A DNA stretch of 64,000 nt, taken from positions 186,001-250,000 of the forward strand of contig CAWCEN010000002.1 in the NCBI GenBank assembly GCA_963794605.1, read 5' to 3'. This stretch comes from VAXT01 sp963794605. GTDB lineage: Bacteria; Actinomycetota; Thermoleophilia; Gaiellales; Gaiellaceae. Under the pieces are notes generated by a model, which saw nothing but the letters and a program-made list of their open reading frames with translations, was not told where the DNA came from and ran no database searches. Of the stretch, positions 60,441 through 64,000 are shown in pieces. Every line of letters starts with the position of its first letter. Position 1 is the stretch's first letter. The position numbers and the translations under genes are program-made.

Positions 60441-61535
60441 CTAGGCGGGCACGACCGCGTCCAGCCCGAGCCAGGACGCGAGGTCGTCGACCTCTGCCTG
60501 CACCGCTTTGGCCATCGTGCGCGTGAACTTGACGTCCTCGTGGATCGCGTTCACGCGGAGCACCGAGGCCTTGCGATCGGCCTTGGCGTCGAGCTTCCCG
60601 ACCAGCCGGTCGTCGTGGAGGATCGGGAGCGCGAAGTAGCCCCAGCGGCGCTTCGCCTCGGGCTTGTACATCTCGAGGACGTACTCGAACTCGAACAGGT
60701 CCTCGGTTCTGCGGCGGTCGTGGATCAGCCGGTCGAACGGGGACAGCAGCGCGGTCCGGCCGTCGAAGTCCTGGCCGAGCGCGGCGGGGTCGACGCGCCA
60801 CTCGCCCTTCGTCCCTTCGACCACGGCCGGCTCACCGGCATCGCCGACGTGGATCGGCTCCATCGGCATGGCGCGCCCCTTCGGCCGCGCGATCCCGAGC
60901 GACGCGAGGCGACGCTCGTTCTTCCTGCGCTCGGCCTCGTCGACCGAAGGCACGTCGACCTTGGGGTAGACGCGCTCGGCCAGGTCCCACACCCGCTCGC
61001 GCCCCACGCGCGCGGAAATCGCGATCTCGGCGCGCATCATCATGAACTCGAGCATCTGCGTGACGTTGCGGTTGTTCGTCCAGCCGGTCGAGGCCCACGG
61101 CACGGCGCACGTGTCCGGGATCTCGCGCGAGACCAGCGGGCCGGACTTCCGGAGCAGCGCGAGGATGTCCTTCCGAAACGAGTCGTTGTCGCGGAACCAG
61201 GCCCGCGATCGCTCGTAGTCGGGAAAGTCCGATGCGCCGGCCAGGTACAGGCCCAGGTCGTCGACGTGCCGGATCATCGCGTCCAGCTCGAACAGCCTCC
61301 GCTCCTGCTCCACGGCCTGTGTGAGGTCTGCAGGCTCGTAGGACGACCCCAGGCGACTCCACGCGACGAGGTCCGCGCTGGGCGCGATCGCGGCGGTCGG
61401 GTCGACCTGGAGCATCGTCAGCTGCCGGACGACCTCGACCAGGTCCGTCGGCCGCGACGACCCGAGCAGCTGGGCGCGCACGGCGATGCGCCGCGCCTGT
61501 TCCTTCGTCAGCTCGTGCGCGGGCGGTTTCGCCAA
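60441..61535 (-). CDS. YcaQ-like winged-helix protein
   Basis: 364 aa, TTG start at 61535. HELTKEQARRIAVRAQLLGS, TMLQVDPTAAIAPSADLVAWSRLG (Gln-x-Asp), YLAGASDFPDYERSRAW, then LLSPFDRLIHDRRRTEDLFEFEY and the end LVGKLDAKADRKASVLRVNAI. It shares the HTH_42 build and the QxD motif with the gene at 57292-58494. The C-terminal third differs. Two such proteins in one window suggest different lesions or a self-protection role beside the ABC exporter. Confidence 0.85.
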   Translation of the reverse strand: MAKPPAHELTKEQARRIAVRAQLLGSSRPTDLVEVVRQLTMLQVDPTAAIAPSADLVAWSRLGSSYEPADLTQAVEQERRLFELDAMIRHVDDLGLYLAGASDFPDYERSRAWFRDNDSFRKDILALLRKSGPLVSREIPDTCAVPWASTGWTNNRNVTQMLEFMMMRAEIAISARVGRERVWDLAERVYPKVDVPSVDEAERRKNERRLASLGIARPKGRAMPMEPIHVGDAGEPAVVEGTKGEWRVDPAALGQDFDGRTALLSPFDRLIHDRRRTEDLFEFEYVLEMYKPEAKRRWGYFALPILHDDRLVGKLDAKADRKASVLRVNAIHEDVKFTRTMAKAVQAEVDDLASWLGLDAVVPA

Positions 61536-61537
61536 CG

Positions 61538-62149
61538 TTAGAGGCCGACGCCCGCTCGCAGGACGCTGCTTCCGAGCCAGTCGGACACCGCAACCCGGAT
61601 CGCTCCCGTGCTCCTCAACGAATGGGTGCCGGGGACGAGGACGACCGTGCGGTTCGGGCCCTCAGGTGGGATGCCGAACGGGTCGCGCTCGCCCTGGACG
61701 ACGAGGGTCGGCACGGCGACCGCGTCGATCTCGGGCAGGCGGCTCTTCGCGGGGTCGTCGCCGCGGCCCGGCGGGTGCACGGGAAAGGCGAGACACAGCA
61801 CGGCGGCCGCGCCGACCTCCTCTGCCGTCCGGCATGCCACGCGCGCGCCCGACGAGCGCCCGCCGCAGATGAGCGGCAGCCCGTCGAGCTCACCTTCGCG
61901 CAGCTGGGCGAGCACGCTCAGCCAGGCCGTGTCGAGCTGATTCGCCGGAGCCGGACTGCGCCGGCCCGCCACGCGGTACGGCTGCTCGACGAGCACGACG
62001 CCGAGTCCGGCCTCGAGCGCCGCGTCTTTCGCCGCGACCAGATCGGGGGACTCGACTCCGCCGCCTGCCCCGTGCCCGAGCACGAGCGCTGCCGAGGCGT
62101 CGTCGACCGGATGGAGGTGCGCCCGCGCGGGGCCGACAGGAGTCTCCAG
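61538..62149 (-). CDS. Alpha/beta hydrolase family protein, non-canonical start
   Basis: 203 aa if begun at CTG 62149. ELETPVGPARAHLHPVDDASAALVLGHGAGGG is the first strands and the oxyanion HGxG region (in pieces), VLVEQPYRVAGRR, CGGRSSGARVACRTAE with the nucleophile Ser, PTLVVQGERDPFG with the Asp, and the final His in VPGTHSL. Homology starts upstream of the first GTG (62083), while an in-frame TAG stands just before 62158, so a CTG or ATC start is needed. This type is often annotated as alpha/beta hydrolase of unknown substrate. It precedes the YcaQ-like gene with 2 bases between. Confidence 0.72.
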   Translation of the reverse strand: METPVGPARAHLHPVDDASAALVLGHGAGGGVESPDLVAAKDAALEAGLGVVLVEQPYRVAGRRSPAPANQLDTAWLSVLAQLREGELDGLPLICGGRSSGARVACRTAEEVGAAAVLCLAFPVHPPGRGDDPAKSRLPEIDAVAVPTLVVQGERDPFGIPPEGPNRTVVLVPGTHSLRSTGAIRVAVSDWLGSSVLRAGVGL

Positions 62150-62225
62150 CTCGAGGATGAGCCGAGCCTAGCGACTAACCGTCCGCAGCCACCGGAACCG
62201 GTCTACCACATGGCAAAGTAAGCCC

Positions 62226-62645
62226 GTGGCGACGATGGCCGACCTCGACGAGCTGGCGCTCGCGATGCCACAAGCGACCAAGGAGACCTCCGACGACGGC
62301 AGGCCGTCGTACCACGTCCACGGGAAGCTCTTCTGCTTCCACCGCAGTCAACGGCCCGACGCGATCGACCCCGAGACCGGCGAGCGGATGGCCGACGTCC
62401 TGATGTTCCGGGTCGCCGACCTCGACGAGAAGGATCTGCTCCTCGCCGACGACCGAGCGCTCTTCTTCACGACGCCGCACTTCAACGGCTACCCGGCGGT
62501 GCTCATGCGAATTCCGACTCTGGAGCGGATCGACCGCGAGGAGCTCCGCGAGCTCGTCGTGGAGGCGTGGCTGACGCGCGCGCAGAAGAGGGTGGCCAAG
62601 GCGTGGCTCGCGGAAAACGAACCGGAGAGCGACGGTCTTCAGTAA
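62226..62645 (+). CDS. MmcQ/YjbR-family protein
   Basis: 139 aa, GTG at 62226 or ATG at 62235. LDELALAMPQATKETSDDGRPSYHVHGKLFCFH, then MFRVADLDEKDLLLADDRALFFTTPHFNGYPAVLMRIPTLERI and the C-terminal ELVVEAWLTRAQKRVAKAW. The fold resembles the CyaY/YjbR DNA-binding-like family. Its role in the cell is unknown. Confidence 0.85.
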   Translation: MATMADLDELALAMPQATKETSDDGRPSYHVHGKLFCFHRSQRPDAIDPETGERMADVLMFRVADLDEKDLLLADDRALFFTTPHFNGYPAVLMRIPTLERIDREELRELVVEAWLTRAQKRVAKAWLAENEPESDGLQ

Positions 62646-62673
62646 CCCGGCCATCAACGTCTACTCGCGCGAC

Positions 62674-63018
62674 GTGATGCGCCTCGTCGGCTTCTACGAA
62701 GGGCTCGGTTTTCGCGAGACCTTCCGTACGCCGACGGAGGGAACGCCGATTCACGTCGAGGTGACCCTGGACGGCTTTACGATCGGGATCGCGGACGCCG
62801 ACTCTGCGAGCGCCGATCACGGCTTGCGCCCGAACCTCGGCGGCCGCCCCGTCGAGATCCTGCTCTGGACGGACGATACCGACCGGGACTACGAACGCCT
62901 GACCACCGCGGGCGCGCCGTCGCTCAGCCCGCCGCACGACTGGCTGTCGAACCTCCGCCTCGCCTGGGTCGCGGACCCGGACGGCAATCCGATCCAGCTC
63001 GCCCAGCGCCGCGACTAG
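62674..63018 (+). CDS. VOC family protein, start uncertain
   Basis: 114 aa from GTG at 62674. MRLVGFYEGLGFRETFRTPTEG, VEVTLDGFTIGIADADSA, RPVEILLWTDDTDRDYERLTTAGA, LRLAWVADPDGNPIQLAQ are a VOC domain. The expected first strand (FSNPAINVYSRDV) lies in frame upstream without ATG, GTG or TTG before it, so translation may start at an unusual codon near 62632. It overlaps the end of the yjbR gene if so. Confidence 0.75.
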   Translation: MMRLVGFYEGLGFRETFRTPTEGTPIHVEVTLDGFTIGIADADSASADHGLRPNLGGRPVEILLWTDDTDRDYERLTTAGAPSLSPPHDWLSNLRLAWVADPDGNPIQLAQRRD

Positions 63019-63026
63019 GTCACGCC

Positions 63027-63732
63027 TTGTCCGAGGTGAGCTTCGAGTATCTCCAGCACCTCGTGACGGTCCCAGCCGCGGTCAACGAAATGGATACGAG
63101 GCTCGTGCTCGATTCGGGCATGACAGGCGGTGACGCTCCCGCTGGCCGACGCTTCGGTCGCGTTCGCAGGCTCTACCCTCGAGCGCCACGAGATCGGGAT
63201 CCTCGACATGAGCTCGTTCCCCGACGCGCTCGCCGGCATCGGCGGATTCCTCTCGCTCGCGTGCTTCGTGCTGCGCCCTGTGACCGTCGACTACTCACGG
63301 GGGGTCGTGATCTGCGAGCCGCCGCACCGCGCTGACGGCGTAGCCGTCCCAGTGAAGGTCGAGCGCGAAGGGCCGTCGGTGACCGTGTTCCTACCGCTGA
63401 CGATCCCCGGCGGCTACTCGGTCTCGGTCGAGGTCGACATGGGCAGCGACAAGCTGATCCTCGACGAGCGGTTCGCTGCGGTAACGGACACCGCGCTCGA
63501 CGGGGACGACGTTCGCCGCATCGACGGCACGGACGAGACCGGGCACACCTACACCCGCACCTTCACCCGCCTCTCGGGCCGGATCCATCCGACCGCCGCG
63601 CCCGAGCTCGCGCAGCACGACCCGGAGGTGATGTTCCAGCGGATCATCCACGACGGTCTCCTCGGCGACGCCTTTCTTCGCCGCCATGTCGTCACGTTCG
63701 ACATCGCCGAGGAGACGATCGTGTTCGGCTAG
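63027..63732 (+). pseudogene. Retropepsin-like aspartic protease, frameshifted
   Basis: FEYLQHLVTVPAAVNEMDTRLVLDSGM from TTG 63027 (in pieces) is the first lobe with the DSG motif. After it the natural continuation (EIGILDMSSFPDALAGIGGF, RPVTVDYSRGVVICE) is in another frame; the shift is near 63125. The second lobe has VFLPLTIPGGYSVSVEVDMG with DMGS, where DTGS is usual, and ends GLLGDAFLRRHVVTFDIAEE. The family includes secreted and cytosolic clan AA peptidases. Whether one sequencing error or real decay is at work is open. Confidence 0.6.
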
Positions 63733-64000
63733 CCGGCGACGGTGGTCGTCCGGCGGTAGCTGTACCCGCCCTTCTGCTTCGTGGTCAGGCCGAGGCCGAT
63801 CGCCGCGATGCCGACGACGACGAACGGCGCCCAGACGTTCGTTCCCTCGTCCGCGAAGCCGAAGATCCACGGCGACGCCGCGAGCAATGCACCTGCGGCG
63901 ATGTCGAACAGGTTGTGGACGCTCATCGGGAACGTCCGCCAGACGCCGAGCTCGTAGTCGGTGAACAGGCTGTAGACGATCAGCCCGACCCCGAGCGCGA
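63729..64000 (-). CDS. SPW-repeat membrane protein (partial, runs off the edge)
   Basis: The 90 codons in the window read ALGVGLIVYSLFTDYELGVW, MSVHNLFDIAAGALLAASPW, IFGFADEGTNVWAPFVVVGI, then TTKQKGGYSY and a stop at 63729-63731. LLAASPWIFGF is the Ser-Pro-Trp motif of the SPW-repeat family of small membrane proteins. The frame stays open to the window edge, so the start is outside. It converges with the retropepsin-like gene, overlapping by 4 bases. Confidence 0.8.
   Translation of the reverse strand, partial: ALGVGLIVYSLFTDYELGVWRTFPMSVHNLFDIAAGALLAASPWIFGFADEGTNVWAPFVVVGIAAIGLGLTTKQKGGYSYRRTTTVAG

Noticed and set aside
63015..63239. Minus-strand small ORF containing RIHFVDRGWDRHEVLEILEA
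   Set aside because: It looks protein-like but is exactly antisense to the first lobe (VTVPAAVN, LVLDSG) of the retropepsin-like gene, has no start codon at its plausible beginning and no Shine-Dalgarno.

Overview
The window is high-GC DNA with dense, short-spaced genes, many GTG and TTG starts and frequent 4-base GTGA/ATGA start-stop overlaps. Gene content (fused homocysteine methyltransferase/MTHFR behind an S-box riboswitch, SigJ-type sigma factor, MmcQ/YjbR, SPW-repeat and DrrAB-like proteins, secreted proteins with long polyproline linkers) points to an actinobacterium. My best guess is the soil class Thermoleophilia (Gaiellales/Solirubrobacterales type). That placement is an inference from gene style, not from a marker gene.

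Layout. 0-16.5 kb is accessory, partly decayed sequence. It starts at a 3'-half tRNA-Thr remnant and ends at a 3'-half tRNA-Lys remnant. It holds broken genes (dienelactone hydrolase, SDR, AHSA1, MarR) among intact metabolic and stress genes: MFS pump, NmrA-like protein, VOC, D-cysteine desulfhydrase with a divergent LysR, and a LysR gene between a DJ-1/PfpI gene and a DUF899 gene. That LysR gene is flanked by two copies of a 39-bp dyad operator. A terminase-small-subunit-like gene and an HTH/coiled-coil gene lie just before the tRNA-Lys remnant. 16.6-25.2 kb holds two small proteins sharing a GGN motif, GFA, DUF1361, a MobA-like protein, an MFS-cyclic-nucleotide-domain fusion, a small repeat-rich protein, and a block encoding an ECF sigma factor, an 83-aa protein, cyclodeaminase, subtilisin and GAF proteins. 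25.2-30.3 kb holds a row of hairpins, the SAM-I riboswitch with a 15-codon leader ORF, the methionine/folate fusion enzyme, FtsH, a SnoaL-like protein and the only complete tRNA (Asp). 30.3-33.0 kb is a possible 2.6-kb insertion bounded by tRNA-Asp and a degraded copy of its 3' end.

35.3-51.1 kb is an exopolysaccharide and cell-wall region: polysaccharide deacetylases, two paralogous secreted proteins with a lysozyme-like look, a sigma factor with a small LuxR-type regulator, an O-antigen-ligase-like gene, a MurJ-like flippase and a Wzc-like chain-length protein. The glycosyltransferase and ligase genes carry several frameshifts, the flippase carries one, the Wzc ATPase has lost its P-loop, and one deacetylase/Ig gene is split by an apparent inversion. 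51.4-64 kb returns to intact genes: response regulator, TetR with a divergent 30-aa ORF-MFS-aldo/keto reductase operon, DrrAB-like ABC exporter with GNAT, two YcaQ/AlkX-type glycosylase-like proteins, SDR-SigJ, alpha/beta hydrolase, YjbR, VOC, a frameshifted retropepsin-like gene and an SPW membrane protein running off the edge.

The most interesting items are the paired 39-bp operators, the SAM riboswitch that overlaps the Shine-Dalgarno of a leader ORF, the sigma/NHLP-like/subtilisin/GAF block facing a repeat protein, the inverted deacetylase fragment between 13-bp inverted repeats, and the four tRNA 3' remnants.
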